Below are positions 17,448 to 26,151 of a stretch of 64,000 bases of DNA, one piece after another. A program made the position numbers and the translations under genes. This DNA is from Plantactinospora sp040120695 (lineage in GTDB: Bacteria; Actinomycetota; Actinomycetes; Mycobacteriales; Micromonosporaceae): NCBI RefSeq assembly GCF_040120695.1, contig NZ_JBEEAC010000035.1, positions 1 to 64,000 of the forward strand, read 5' to 3'. How positions within the stretch are numbered: the first letter of the stretch is position 1; each line of letters opens with the position of its first letter. Below the pieces are notes generated by a model. It ran no database searches. It had not been told where the DNA came from and saw nothing but the letters and a program-made list of their open reading frames with translations.

Positions 17448-19403
17448 TCACCTCGCCTCGGAGCGGATCCGGGGCGCCCGGGCGGGCGCCGGATCGGGTG
17501 CCGGCGCGGAATCGGGCCGGTAGATCACGTAGGAGGGGTTCTCCACCGGCACGTCCGGCTCGGTCCACTCCGCCGGCCGACGTTGGGACGACCGGCCGGG
17601 GCGTGAGCCGCTGCCGGGGGCGTCGGCCGGGGAGGTGTCGGCCGGGCCGGTGTCCAGGTCGGTACTGCTCTCCGCGCGGCTGGCGGCGCCGGCCTGCACC
17701 GGGTCCTCGTGCCGGGTCTCCGGGCGTATGTTGGTCTGCTGGATCACCAGGCTGCGGTTCTTGACCCGGATGTCGGTGCGGTGGTCCGGGTCGTCGAGCT
17801 GCGACGCGGCCCGGACGTCCCGGAAGAACCGGCGGTGCCAGGAGCCGGCCGAGGCGATCACCTCGGTGCTGTCCTTGCCGCCGAGCTGGGTGATCCGGCG
17901 GTACGGCCGCAGCAGCAGCCAGCCCACCACCCCGCAGAGCCAGACCAGCACCACCTGGAGCCAGCCGGGAATGGTCGGGGTGCTCATCACCAGGTCGACG
18001 GCGAAGAGATAGATCGCCGCGCCGGTGCCGAAGATGGCGATGTTGAACACGGCGGCCACCACGGCGTTGCCGAGCCGGCGCAGCCCGGCGCTGGCCGGGC
18101 GGAGCAGTCCGACCGTGCCGAGCACCGGTGCGGCGATCACCGCCCACCGGAAGAGCAGGAAGCCGAGGAGCACCAGCAGGGACGCGGTCAGGTCGAACAT
18201 CGCGAAGAGGATCGCGGCCAGGATGGCGATCAGCCCGGCGCCGATCCGGTCCGAGTCCCGGGCGCCGCGCAGGTACTCGTACGCCTCCGGGTCCTCCTTC
18301 TGGATCTGCGCGGCGACCTTCATCCACTGTTCCTGCTTGGCCGAGACGGTGGTCTGCCGGGTCTCCGGGTTGGCGGCGATCTTCGCCGTCTCCTCCCAGG
18401 TGAACGCCTTGGCGTCGTAGAGCGCCCGGCCGTACTTGCGGGCCGTCTCGCTGTCCGAGGAGCCGAGCGCGCCGCGCAGCCAGTTGCGGTAGAGCATCGA
18501 CTCGGTCGCGGTGTCGGCGGCCCGCAGCGCCGGTGGCCGGTTGTCCTTGCAGCCGGCCGGGTTGAGCGAGCCGCAGCGGTCGGCCGGGATGCTCTTGTCC
18601 CGGGGGCCGACCGCCTCGTGCACCACGGTCAGGGTGGTGACCAGGGTGCCGTCGGCGACGTTGGCGGACCGGACCGGCCAGGCGGCGATCGCGGTCACCG
18701 CGACCATCACCAGCACCGCCCAGCCGGCGGTGGTCATCGCGTTGCTCATGTCCGACTGCCGGGAGCGCCAGAGCAGGTAGATGCCGACGACGCAGAGGGT
18801 GATGATGCCGAAGACGCTGAACACCCGCTCGTAGACGGCCTTGGTGGCCTGCTCCACCAGCGGGTCGGCCCAGTCCCACATGGTGCTCGGGTCCCAGGCC
18901 CGCTCGCGCAGCGCGTTCGAGGCACCGATGATCGCGGCGGCGATCCTGATCTCGCCGTCCGCGATCTTGTTGAAGACCTTGCTGCCCGGGTCGATCACGT
19001 CCGAGGCGCAACCGCCCGAGTCGTCGTACGTCTCGTAGCTGTAGCCGGCGTTGCCGTACTCGGTGTACATGCCCTTCACGCCCGGCTTGCCGCTCGCCTC
19101 CGGGCGGGTGGCGAACCAGCCGCCGAGCCCCTGGTCGGGCGCGCTCGGGGTGGGCGCCTTCACGCAGTCCCGGATGTTCTGGCCGACGTTGGCGAGCCGG
19201 TCGACGCAGTCCCGGAAGTCCGCCTCCCACTCGGCGGTGGTGCAGAGCGCGACCTTGGCCTGGCTCGGCACCGGCGTTGCGGCGGCCGGAGCGGCGGCGG
19301 CCGGCGTGGCGCTGCCGAGCACCGGCCAGCTCAGGGTGGCGGTCGCCAGCACCCCGATCGCGAGCAGCAGGGCGGCGAGGCGGGCTCCGAGCCTCATGGT
19401 CAA
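17448..19403 (-). CDS. VirB6/TrbL-like polytopic membrane protein
   Basis: A 651-residue protein with a signal peptide (about 1-38, ending AAAAPAAA), a Cys-containing outer segment (several Cys between 55 and 135) and about six membrane helices (near 200, 230, 405-450 and 470-530), then a cytoplasmic tail rich in Arg, Asp and Pro. Gene order, size and topology fit the inner-membrane channel protein of Gram-positive type IV secretion systems. Its ATG overlaps the stop of the VirB4-like gene. The outer Cys residues may form disulfides. The substrate is unknown. Confidence 0.75.
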   Translation of the reverse strand: MTMRLGARLAALLLAIGVLATATLSWPVLGSATPAAAAPAAATPVPSQAKVALCTTAEWEADFRDCVDRLANVGQNIRDCVKAPTPSAPDQGLGGWFATRPEASGKPGVKGMYTEYGNAGYSYETYDDSGGCASDVIDPGSKVFNKIADGEIRIAAAIIGASNALRERAWDPSTMWDWADPLVEQATKAVYERVFSVFGIITLCVVGIYLLWRSRQSDMSNAMTTAGWAVLVMVAVTAIAAWPVRSANVADGTLVTTLTVVHEAVGPRDKSIPADRCGSLNPAGCKDNRPPALRAADTATESMLYRNWLRGALGSSDSETARKYGRALYDAKAFTWEETAKIAANPETRQTTVSAKQEQWMKVAAQIQKEDPEAYEYLRGARDSDRIGAGLIAILAAILFAMFDLTASLLVLLGFLLFRWAVIAAPVLGTVGLLRPASAGLRRLGNAVVAAVFNIAIFGTGAAIYLFAVDLVMSTPTIPGWLQVVLVWLCGVVGWLLLRPYRRITQLGGKDSTEVIASAGSWHRRFFRDVRAASQLDDPDHRTDIRVKNRSLVIQQTNIRPETRHEDPVQAGAASRAESSTDLDTGPADTSPADAPGSGSRPGRSSQRRPAEWTEPDVPVENPSYVIYRPDSAPAPDPAPARAPRIRSEAR

Positions 19404-22400
19404 GCCTCCAGGTCCGCGACGGGGGAGGGCAGGTTGGCCTGGGCGGCCTTCGCCGTGACCGGGGTGGTGTCCAGGTGGTCGAGCAGGCCGGGCACGTACG
19501 AGACGTCGACGCGTACCTTCTGCACCCGGCCGTCGACGTCACGCATCACGAACTCCCGGAAGCCGAGCCGGTCCGCGGACGACGTGTCCACACTGGAAAG
19601 CGAGGCCAGGGTCGCCTCGTAGCCGTCGTTCACCGGCACCCGGAGCAGCCGCAGCGCCTCGGAGGCGATCTCGACGTCCTCGGCGATCCGGCCGACGAAG
19701 ACGGTGGAGACCAGGTTCTGCACGTCCAGCCCGAGGATGTCCTTCGGGTTCTGCGAGGAAACCAGGGCGGCGAGGTTCCACTTGCGGGAGTCCCGGGCCA
19801 GCCGGACCAGGAACGACCGGCCGGAGCGCCAGCCCTCCATGAAGTGCGCCTCGTCCAGGCCGACCAGTTTGCGCGACGACATCGCGCCGCCGTAGCAGCG
19901 ACGTACCGCCAGCCGGTGCGCGGTGTGCAGCATCGGCAGCGCCAGCGCCTCCTCGGCCGACCAGTACTCCCGCTCGATCTTCAGGTCCGGCAGCCGCAGC
20001 CCGGCCATGGTGATCACGGTCAGCGTGGCGTCGGCCCCGAGCAGCCCCTCCGGTGGCCGGCCGAAGAAGAGCAGCGCCAGCGGCATCTCGGCGGTGTCCA
20101 GCAGTAGGTTGGCCAGCTCCCGGCCCTCGTCCTCCAGCCCGGCCAGGCAGGCGACCACGTCGTCCAGGGTGGAGGTCTCCTCGGCCGGCACCTGCCGGAC
20201 CGCGTGCCGGAACAGCGTGGCGGTGGAGGCCTCCCGGGCCACCTGCGGTGGCACCAGCATCATGCAGATGTCCTGCACCAGCATCCGGCGCTCGGCCCGG
20301 GCGTTGGAGACCGCGATCTGGAACTCCCGGTCACCCGCCGCGCCGGTGGGGAACTCGCTGCGCAGCGGGGTCGGGATCAGCGCGTAGGGCGCCAGGGTGC
20401 CGTGCTCGGAGCCGGTCAGGTTCAGCACCCGCGAATACGGCCGAAGCTCCGGCATCGCGCAGAGCCGGGCCAGCGGGCCGGACGGGTCGAGCAGGGTCAC
20501 CTGCACCCCTCGGCGGGCGGCCAGGTAGCCGAGCGCGCCGAGCAGGGTCGACTTGCCACCGCCCGGCTCGGCGACGAAGACGGCGAGGCCGGAACGCTCG
20601 CGCACCTCCATCGGGAAGTGCAGGTCGAGGAAGACCGGCCGGCGGCAGGTGCCGGCGGTACGCCCGATCAGGTCGCCGCGCCGGTCGCCGACGGTGGAGG
20701 CGGCCTGCGGCAGCGCGGCGGCCAGCAGCGGAACCGGCATCCGGCGCAGGTAGCCGGTGTTGGCGATCGGTTCGCCGGGAATGAACTCCCGGGCCAGCCA
20801 GTCCTGGTTCTTCGGATGCTGGAGCGAGATCCGCAGCTCTCGCGAGTAGAGCTGGATCAGCCGGCGGGCCCGCTCCAGGCACTCCTCCCTGGTCCGTCCC
20901 CCGACCGCGATCCGGTGCCAGCCGTGCGCCCGGGCCGAGTCCACCGGCAGCCCGGTGGTCATCTCGTCGCCGATCACCAGCGCCCGCTTGGCGAGCCGCT
21001 CCAGCTCGGGCGGGGCGTCGATGCCGTGCTCGGCGTAGTCGAGCTGCTGGGAGCGGATCATCCGCAGCCGGTGTTCGAGGTTGCGGAACGAGTCGGCGGA
21101 GCCGAGGATGTCGACCCGGGTGGAGAGCTCCATCGGCCAGGGCAGCCGCTCGTGGAAGTGCAGCCACGGCTCGTGCCGCTCCGGGATCTCCAGCGGTTCC
21201 ATCCGGCCCACCGCGAGTACGGCGACGTGCCGCTCCTCCCCGGTCATCCGGTTGACCAGCTTCACCGTCGACCCGTACGGGCTGCGGTAGCGCTCCACCT
21301 GCTCGGTCAGGGCGAGCAGGTCGCCGCGCTCCCACCGGCCGTTGGTGACCGGCGAGAGCTGGCCGGGCGGGGCCATGCAGAGCGCCACGGAGCGGTACAT
21401 CAGCCACTCCAGCTCGTCGGCGGTGACCTGCCGCCCGCGCATCCCGAAGGCGCCGAGCACCTCGTCGAACTGCTCGACCGTCCGGCCCAGCTTGCGGCGT
21501 TCCCCGTCGGAGGTGCCCCGGCCGAAGGCCCGGAGGATCCGCTCGGCCAGCGAGTTGCCGAGCGACCGTCGGGCGAAGGTGACGCCGAGGTAGGTCTGCC
21601 CCTCGGCGTGGTTGACCGATAGCAGGTGCCGCTGGGCGGCGACCAGGTGGTCCGACCAGCTCGGGGCGCCGGACACGGTGGCCAGCGGCTGCGGGGTGTG
21701 CTGGTCGATCGTCCGGGCCCACTCGTCGGCCGGGAACGGCCGGGTGGTCCGGCGCAGGTGCAGCCGGAAGCCGGCGAGGCCGGCGTACTGCTCGGAGATG
21801 GCCGCGAGCAGCGCCTCCCGTTCGGCGTCCGGCCGGAACGCCCAGCGCACCTCCGGCAGCCAGTACCACGCGGTGACGGTGTTCGGGGTGAAGGTCAGGT
21901 GACCGGCGATCTCGGTGATGGCCAGCTCGACGGCGGGATCCCGGTCACCGAAGCGGAGCTTCGGTGCGCGTACCCGCTGGGGTTTGGTCAGCGGCTGCGG
22001 CCCGGCCGGCTTCGACGCGCTCCGCCGCTGCTTCGGTGCGACCGGCGCTCGGTCCCGGTCCCCGTCCCGGGCGGGATCGCGGCGGTCGCGGGTGGGACGG
22101 TCGGCGGTCCGGCGGTCTGGTCGTTCGGCGGGCTCGCGGACGATCGGCAGCGCGCCCGAGTGTTCGCCACCGCGCTGCTGCGGCGCCGGGCCCGGACGCC
22201 CGGGGTACGCCTCGGGCGGGGTGCCGGCCAGGGCCGCGGTCCGGTCGGCCGCCGGGGTGCGGTGCGCCGCTGGTTCGGTCGGCCGCCCGGCACCGGTGAC
22301 CGGGTCGGGGTCGGGGCGGCCCGGTTCCGCCTGCCGGCGGGGGACGTCTGCCACCTGCCGGTGGGCGGCCTCCTCCACCTGCCGGTGGGCGGCCTCGGCC

Positions 22401-22951
22401 AGGGCGTCGGTGGGTTCGTCCTGCCCGGGGCGGGTGGCCGGCGGCGCGACCCGGGCGGTGGGCTGGCCGGGCACCGCCTCCCGCTGGCCCGTGCCGCCCG
22501 CCGGGGGCTCGTCCGGTTCCCAGGTCGGCAGGCCGACGGCGGCGTCCCGATCCTCGCCCCAGCGCCCGCGCGGTTGCGGGGTGGGACGCTGCGCGGGGCG
22601 GGGTGCCGGCGCGGCCGGCGGGGACGGTTGGACCGGCCCGCCGAAGAGGTCGAGGAAGGGGGAGTCGATGTCCGGGTGCTCGACCGGGGCGCGCGGCGGG
22701 GCCGGTGCCGCGCTGGCGGGTCGGGCCGGTGCCGCGCTCGCGGGTCGGGCCGGGCGGTTCCGGGTCGGTGGCTGCGGCGCCTGGAAGACGGCGACCGCGC
22801 CGTGGCCGGTGTTGCTGAGCAGCGCCGCGTCGTACTCGTTCTCCTCGACCAGCTCGGACGGCGGGTAGCCGGAGGACTGCGTACCGTTACCGGGGTTGTC
22901 GGCCGGGTGAGCTGCCGGGTGCGACGAGCCCGGCCGGGAGGGGCGGGTCAT
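19400..22951 (-). CDS. VirB4/TraC-like secretion ATPase
   Basis: A 1183-residue motor. Residues 1-330 are a low-complexity Pro/Ala/Arg/Glu region with short internal duplications. The middle (about 330-780) matches the N-terminal half of VirB4-like ATPases. The P-loop VAEPGGGKSTLLG is near 793-805 and Walker B KLVGLDEAHFMEG near 1027. VirB4 ATPases power pilus assembly and transfer in type IV secretion. The long Pro-rich extension is unusual compared with the roughly 600-850 residue norm. It overlaps the next gene by four bases (ATGA), and its own ATG overlaps the stop of a possible 29-codon upstream frame. It is the strongest evidence that this operon is secretion-related. Confidence 0.85.
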   Translation of the reverse strand: MTRPSRPGSSHPAAHPADNPGNGTQSSGYPPSELVEENEYDAALLSNTGHGAVAVFQAPQPPTRNRPARPASAAPARPASAAPAPPRAPVEHPDIDSPFLDLFGGPVQPSPPAAPAPRPAQRPTPQPRGRWGEDRDAAVGLPTWEPDEPPAGGTGQREAVPGQPTARVAPPATRPGQDEPTDALAEAAHRQVEEAAHRQVADVPRRQAEPGRPDPDPVTGAGRPTEPAAHRTPAADRTAALAGTPPEAYPGRPGPAPQQRGGEHSGALPIVREPAERPDRRTADRPTRDRRDPARDGDRDRAPVAPKQRRSASKPAGPQPLTKPQRVRAPKLRFGDRDPAVELAITEIAGHLTFTPNTVTAWYWLPEVRWAFRPDAEREALLAAISEQYAGLAGFRLHLRRTTRPFPADEWARTIDQHTPQPLATVSGAPSWSDHLVAAQRHLLSVNHAEGQTYLGVTFARRSLGNSLAERILRAFGRGTSDGERRKLGRTVEQFDEVLGAFGMRGRQVTADELEWLMYRSVALCMAPPGQLSPVTNGRWERGDLLALTEQVERYRSPYGSTVKLVNRMTGEERHVAVLAVGRMEPLEIPERHEPWLHFHERLPWPMELSTRVDILGSADSFRNLEHRLRMIRSQQLDYAEHGIDAPPELERLAKRALVIGDEMTTGLPVDSARAHGWHRIAVGGRTREECLERARRLIQLYSRELRISLQHPKNQDWLAREFIPGEPIANTGYLRRMPVPLLAAALPQAASTVGDRRGDLIGRTAGTCRRPVFLDLHFPMEVRERSGLAVFVAEPGGGKSTLLGALGYLAARRGVQVTLLDPSGPLARLCAMPELRPYSRVLNLTGSEHGTLAPYALIPTPLRSEFPTGAAGDREFQIAVSNARAERRMLVQDICMMLVPPQVAREASTATLFRHAVRQVPAEETSTLDDVVACLAGLEDEGRELANLLLDTAEMPLALLFFGRPPEGLLGADATLTVITMAGLRLPDLKIEREYWSAEEALALPMLHTAHRLAVRRCYGGAMSSRKLVGLDEAHFMEGWRSGRSFLVRLARDSRKWNLAALVSSQNPKDILGLDVQNLVSTVFVGRIAEDVEIASEALRLLRVPVNDGYEATLASLSSVDTSSADRLGFREFVMRDVDGRVQKVRVDVSYVPGLLDHLDTTPVTAKAAQANLPSPVADLEA
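22701..22748 (-). repeat. 24-bp in-frame tandem duplication in the VirB4-like gene
   Basis: Two 24-bp units (22701-22724 and 22725-22748) differing at one base encode two copies of ARPASAAP in the Pro/Ala-rich N-terminal extension. A second duplicated stretch of similar size lies near 22355-22400 (EAAHRQV twice). Confidence 0.8.
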
Positions 22952-23037
22952 GCCGCCGCCTCGCCCGGCCTGGCGAACTCCGTGGTCCTGACGAACTCCG
23001 TGCTGGAGCGGCAGGGGAATCTGGTTCGCTCGGTCAC
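22948..23037 (-). CDS. Possible 29-residue coupling peptide before the VirB4-like gene
   Basis: A GTG at 23037 behind GAGGTG opens a 29-codon frame (VTERTRFPCRSSTEF and onward) whose TGA overlaps the ATG of the VirB4-like gene. It may serve only to couple translation of the large gene to the upstream membrane-protein gene. No family is recognised and the product is too short to judge from composition. Confidence 0.35.
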   Translation of the reverse strand: MTERTRFPCRSSTEFVRTTEFARPGEAAA

Positions 23038-23059
23038 GCCGTCACCTCACTGGGGTCGG

Positions 23060-23422
23060 TCATGTCAACTGCTCCCGGATCCGGATACGGGTCGCGACCA
23101 GTCGGGGGTCGCGCTGCTCTGTCGCCGGTTCGCGGGTGCGCCGCCAGTCGGTCAGTGCCGTCCGGATGACCATCCGGGCGGGCCGGTCGGGATCGACGTA
23201 CCGGAAGACGAAGGATGTGGTGACCATCGCGAGCGCGATCTCCCAGGCGGGGATCAGCTCGACCTTGAGGGTGAAGAGCCAATGAATGAACATGAACAGC
23301 GGCACCAGCAACATGAAGAGCCCGTACTGCGTGTATGGCAGGTGGACGGGCAACGTGTAGCCGGGCGGCCCCAGGTAGACCAGGCGGGCCCGATAGATGT
23401 CGTCGTCGGTGCGCAGCCGCAT
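23060..23422 (-). CDS. VirB3/PrgI-like small membrane protein
   Basis: A 120-residue protein with two membrane helices (YGLFMLLVPLFMFIHWLF near 31-48 and IPAWEIALAMVTTSFVFRYV near 56-76), followed by a basic C-terminal tail. In Gram-positive type IV systems a protein of this size and topology (PrgI/VirB3 class) precedes the VirB4 ATPase and recruits it to the membrane. The ATG at 23422 follows a GGAG site 7 bases upstream. Assignment rests on topology and gene order, not on a diagnostic motif. Confidence 0.7.
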   Translation of the reverse strand: MRLRTDDDIYRARLVYLGPPGYTLPVHLPYTQYGLFMLLVPLFMFIHWLFTLKVELIPAWEIALAMVTTSFVFRYVDPDRPARMVIRTALTDWRRTREPATEQRDPRLVATRIRIREQLT

Positions 23423-23437
23423 CTCGTGCTCCGCGGT

Positions 23438-23755
23438 CTATTCGAAGATCAGGTTGATCAGGTTCTCGCCGACGAAGAACAGCGTCGCCGCCCCGGCGAT
23501 GAAGGCCAGGCCGAGCAGCGCGATCGCCGAGCTGGTCAGTACCTTGGAGACCTCGCCCTTGCTGGCCCGACCGATGAAGATCACGCCGAGCACGGCGAGC
23601 AGGATGGGCGCGATGTTTCCGGCGAAGAAGCCGACGATCCCTTCGGTGTCGATATTGCCCTCGGGCGGTGGCTCGGCGGCCGTGACCGACGCGAGGGTGT
23701 GGAGCGCGTGCGTGGCGGCCGGCCATGCCGTCTCCACCAGCTCCATGGCGAACAT
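23438..23755 (-). CDS. Pilin-like (VirB2-class) small membrane protein
   Basis: A 105-residue protein and first gene of the operon, with a strong GGGGAGG site. After about 40 residues with an Ala-rich possible leader, it has two hydrophobic helices (VGFFAGNIAPILLAVLGVIF and SSAIALLGLAFIAGAATLFF) separated by a short basic loop (GRASKGEVSK). That is the two-helix hairpin of VirB2/TrbC-class pilins. Function is inferred from topology and order; a generic small membrane subunit is possible. Confidence 0.68.
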   Translation of the reverse strand: MFAMELVETAWPAATHALHTLASVTAAEPPPEGNIDTEGIVGFFAGNIAPILLAVLGVIFIGRASKGEVSKVLTSSAIALLGLAFIAGAATLFFVGENLINLIFE

Positions 23756-24126
23756 CGGAATCCTCCCCGGGTGCGGTGACGCCTCGCCTCCGCACTGCTG
23801 TCAAGCCCGGTCAACCGGGTCGGTCGTGGGGTGTTGATCGACCCTGCGTCTCGCAATCACCGCGAAGAGTGATGGTTTGTGGGCATCTTTGTCCTAATTC
23901 GGCCCATCTCTTAAGTTCTGGCATCTGGCTGATGCGAGCGTACGGCGCGTGCCTGTTTGGAACAAGCGGCGACGAGTGCCACCGATCCGCCCCGACCCGC
24001 CGGTTTTCACGCCCCTCCGACCCGGACCGTCGCGCGGCGGCGGACCGGCGCCGGGCGGCGGAGCGGCGCCCGGCCGCGGCAGGGGGCGAGCTGGGGTGTT
24101 GCCGGCTGGGTGGGTAGCGTCGGGGG
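23756..24126. other. Divergent promoter region between the secretion-like operon and folP
   Basis: About 370 bases. The segment 23850-23945 is clearly AT-richer than its flanks and the likeliest site of divergent promoters. The 24000-24100 part is a GGC-rich stretch. No open frame has a convincing start. This is the right-hand boundary of the block separating folE from folP. Confidence 0.45.
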
Positions 24127-25035
24127 GTGAGCGAGTCAGTCCCGGGTGCCGCCGCCACAGGTGGTGGATCGCCCCTCGTCGGCGAGCTGCTCGGCGCGTC
24201 CCGGCCGGTGGTGATGGGCGTCCTCAACGTCACGCCCGACTCCTTCTCCGACGGCGGCCGGTACGCCGACCTCGACGCCGCGGTACGGCACGGGGTACGG
24301 ATGCACGCCGACGGCGCCCACCTCGTCGACGTGGGTGGCGAGTCCACCCGGCCCGGCGCCGACCGGGTCGACGCGGAGACCGAGGCCGCCCGGGTGCTGC
24401 CGGTCATCCGGGAACTCGCCGCCCGGGGAGTGCCGATGAGCGTCGACACCTACCGGGCCAGCGTCGCCGCCGCCGCGCTGGAGGCCGGCGCGACCGTGGT
24501 CAACGACGTCTCCGGGGGGCTCGCCGACCCGGACATGGCCAAGGTGGTCGCCGAGGCGGGCTGCCCGTGGATCCTGATGCACTGGCGGGCGCACGCCAAG
24601 CGGATGCAGGAACTCGCCCACTACACCGACGTGGTCGCCGACGTGCGGGCCGAGCTGGCGCAGCGGGTCTCCGACGCCCTCGCCGCCGGGGTCGCCGCCG
24701 ACCGCATCGTCATCGACCCCGGCCTCGGCTTCGCCAAGCGCCCCGCCGACAACTGGCAGCTGACCGCCCGGCTGCCGGAGCTGCTGGCGCTCGGCTATCC
24801 GCTGCTCTTCGGGGCGAGCCGCAAGTCGTACCTGGGTGCGCTGCTGGCCGACCCGGACGGCACGCCCCGGCCGACCGAGGGGCGTACCGCCGCCACGATC
24901 GCCACCAGCGTGCTCGCGGTCGCGGCCGGAGCCTGGGGGGTACGGGTGCACGACGTGCGGGAGACGGTGGACGCGCTCGCGGTCTGGACCGCCAGCGGCC
25001 GCCCCCGGCTGGCGACCGGGGAGGTGGCCGGATGA
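24127..25035 (+). CDS. folP: Dihydropteroate synthase
   Basis: Joins 6-hydroxymethyl-dihydropterin pyrophosphate to p-aminobenzoate, the sulfonamide-target step of folate synthesis. The 302-residue protein shows both family signatures, GVLNVTPDSFSDGG (residues 31-44) and DVGGESTRPGA, plus the substrate-binding FGASRKSYLG. The GTG at 24127 gives a 20-residue N-terminal extension before the barrel. Its TGA overlaps the folB ATG, starting a tightly coupled folP-folB-folK unit. Confidence 0.97.
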   Translation: MSESVPGAAATGGGSPLVGELLGASRPVVMGVLNVTPDSFSDGGRYADLDAAVRHGVRMHADGAHLVDVGGESTRPGADRVDAETEAARVLPVIRELAARGVPMSVDTYRASVAAAALEAGATVVNDVSGGLADPDMAKVVAEAGCPWILMHWRAHAKRMQELAHYTDVVADVRAELAQRVSDALAAGVAADRIVIDPGLGFAKRPADNWQLTARLPELLALGYPLLFGASRKSYLGALLADPDGTPRPTEGRTAATIATSVLAVAAGAWGVRVHDVRETVDALAVWTASGRPRLATGEVAG

Positions 25036-25496
25036 CGGGTACGGCTGGCGACCGGGAGGAGGCGCAGGTCGGGGCATCCGACCGCGAGACCGATCGGATC
25101 GCCCGGGAGACTGACCGGATCGCCCGGGAGACCGACCGGATCGTGCTGACCGGGCTGCGGGCACGCGGCCGGCACGGCGTCTACGACTTCGAGCGCGCCC
25201 AGGGGCAGGACTTCGTCGTCGACGTGGTGCTGGAACTCGACCTGGGCGCGGCGGCCCGCTCCGACGACGTGGCCGACACCGTGCACTACGGCGAACTGGC
25301 CGAGCGGCTGGTCGGGATCGTGACAGGCGAGCCGGTCAACCTGATCGAGACGCTGGCCGAGCGGCTCGCCGCCGCCTGTCTGGCCGATCCACGGGTACTC
25401 GGCACCTCGGTCACCGTGCACAAGCCACAGGCGCCGATCCCGCACGACTTCGCCGACGTGGCGGTGACGGTGACCCGGAGGAGGCCGACCCGATGA
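25032..25496 (+). CDS. folB: Dihydroneopterin aldolase, with N-terminal heptad repeat
   Basis: Cleaves dihydroneopterin to 6-hydroxymethyl-dihydropterin and glycolaldehyde. The 154-residue product contains the aldolase core (LTGLRARGRHGVYDFERAQG, ETLAERLAAAC and the catalytic Lys region VHKPQAPIP). The usual protein is about 120 residues. The extra 35 at the N terminus include three tandem RETDRIA/V heptads from a 21-bp repeat, predicted helical and highly charged. The ATG overlaps the folP stop and the gene's end overlaps folK, so the start is well fixed by coupling, though initiation after the repeat cannot be excluded. Confidence 0.95.
   Translation: MTGTAGDREEAQVGASDRETDRIARETDRIARETDRIVLTGLRARGRHGVYDFERAQGQDFVVDVVLELDLGAAARSDDVADTVHYGELAERLVGIVTGEPVNLIETLAERLAAACLADPRVLGTSVTVHKPQAPIPHDFADVAVTVTRRRPTR
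25083..25145 (+). repeat. 21-bp in-frame tandem repeat in folB
   Basis: Three consecutive 21-bp units (25083-25103, 25104-25124, 25125-25145) with one to four base differences encode the heptapeptide RETDRIA (last copy ending V). It lies just before the conserved aldolase domain. Confidence 0.9.
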
Positions 25497-26017
25497 CCCG
25501 GGCCGTGCTCTCGCTCGGCAGCAACCTCGGCGACCGGCTGGAACACCTGCGCACGGCGGTGACCGGGCTGCGCGACGTACTTCTGGTGGCGTCCGGGATC
25601 TACGAGACGCCGCCGTGGGGTGACCCGGACCAGCCGGCGTACCTGAACGCGGCGTTGATGGTCGCCGACGACGCGGCCGGCCCGCGCGACTGGCTCGACC
25701 GGGCCCGGGCCGCCGAGGCGGCGGCCGGCCGGGTCAGAGACCCGGAGCGCCGGTTCGGGCCGCGCAGCCTCGACGTCGACGTGATCGGAGTCTGGACGGC
25801 CGACGGTCAGCCGGTGCACAGCGCCGACCCGGAGTTGACCCTGCCGCACCCCCGCGCCCACCTGCGGGCCTTCGTGCTCCGGCCGTGGATCGACATCGAG
25901 CCGTACGGGCGGCTGCCCGGCCACGGCGCTCTGACCGACCTGATGTCGACCGAACCGGTCGGCACCGACGCGCTGGACCTGCGCCCTCGTCCGGATCTGC
26001 GGTTAGAGTCGGATTGA
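25493..26017 (+). CDS. folK: 2-Amino-4-hydroxy-6-hydroxymethyldihydropteridine pyrophosphokinase
   Basis: Transfers pyrophosphate from ATP to 6-hydroxymethyl-dihydropterin, supplying the FolP substrate. The 174-residue protein starts with the family signature LSLGSNLGDR, contains YETPPWG, and has RFGPRSLDVDVI and LPHPRAHLRAFVL, all typical of HPPK. Its ATG overlaps the folB stop (ATGA). A short direct repeat (GACGGTGACCGG) sits right after the stop, at about 26016 and 26044. Confidence 0.96.
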   Translation: MTRAVLSLGSNLGDRLEHLRTAVTGLRDVLLVASGIYETPPWGDPDQPAYLNAALMVADDAAGPRDWLDRARAAEAAAGRVRDPERRFGPRSLDVDVIGVWTADGQPVHSADPELTLPHPRAHLRAFVLRPWIDIEPYGRLPGHGALTDLMSTEPVGTDALDLRPRPDLRLESD

Positions 26018-26151
26018 CGGTGACCGGTCGAGGATGGCCGGTCGACGGTGACCGGGCCGCGGGCCGGACGGGTCCGCCGACCGGCGGGACGCGCCCGTCC
26101 GGTCGACACCGGACCGGCGCCCCGTGTCGACGAGCGGAGTGAGGAAGAGTT

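Noticed and set aside
17242..19542. 766-codon frame over the TrbL-like gene
   Set aside because: Wrong-phase shadow with Arg/Gly composition; the overlapping 651-residue frame has signal peptide and helices.
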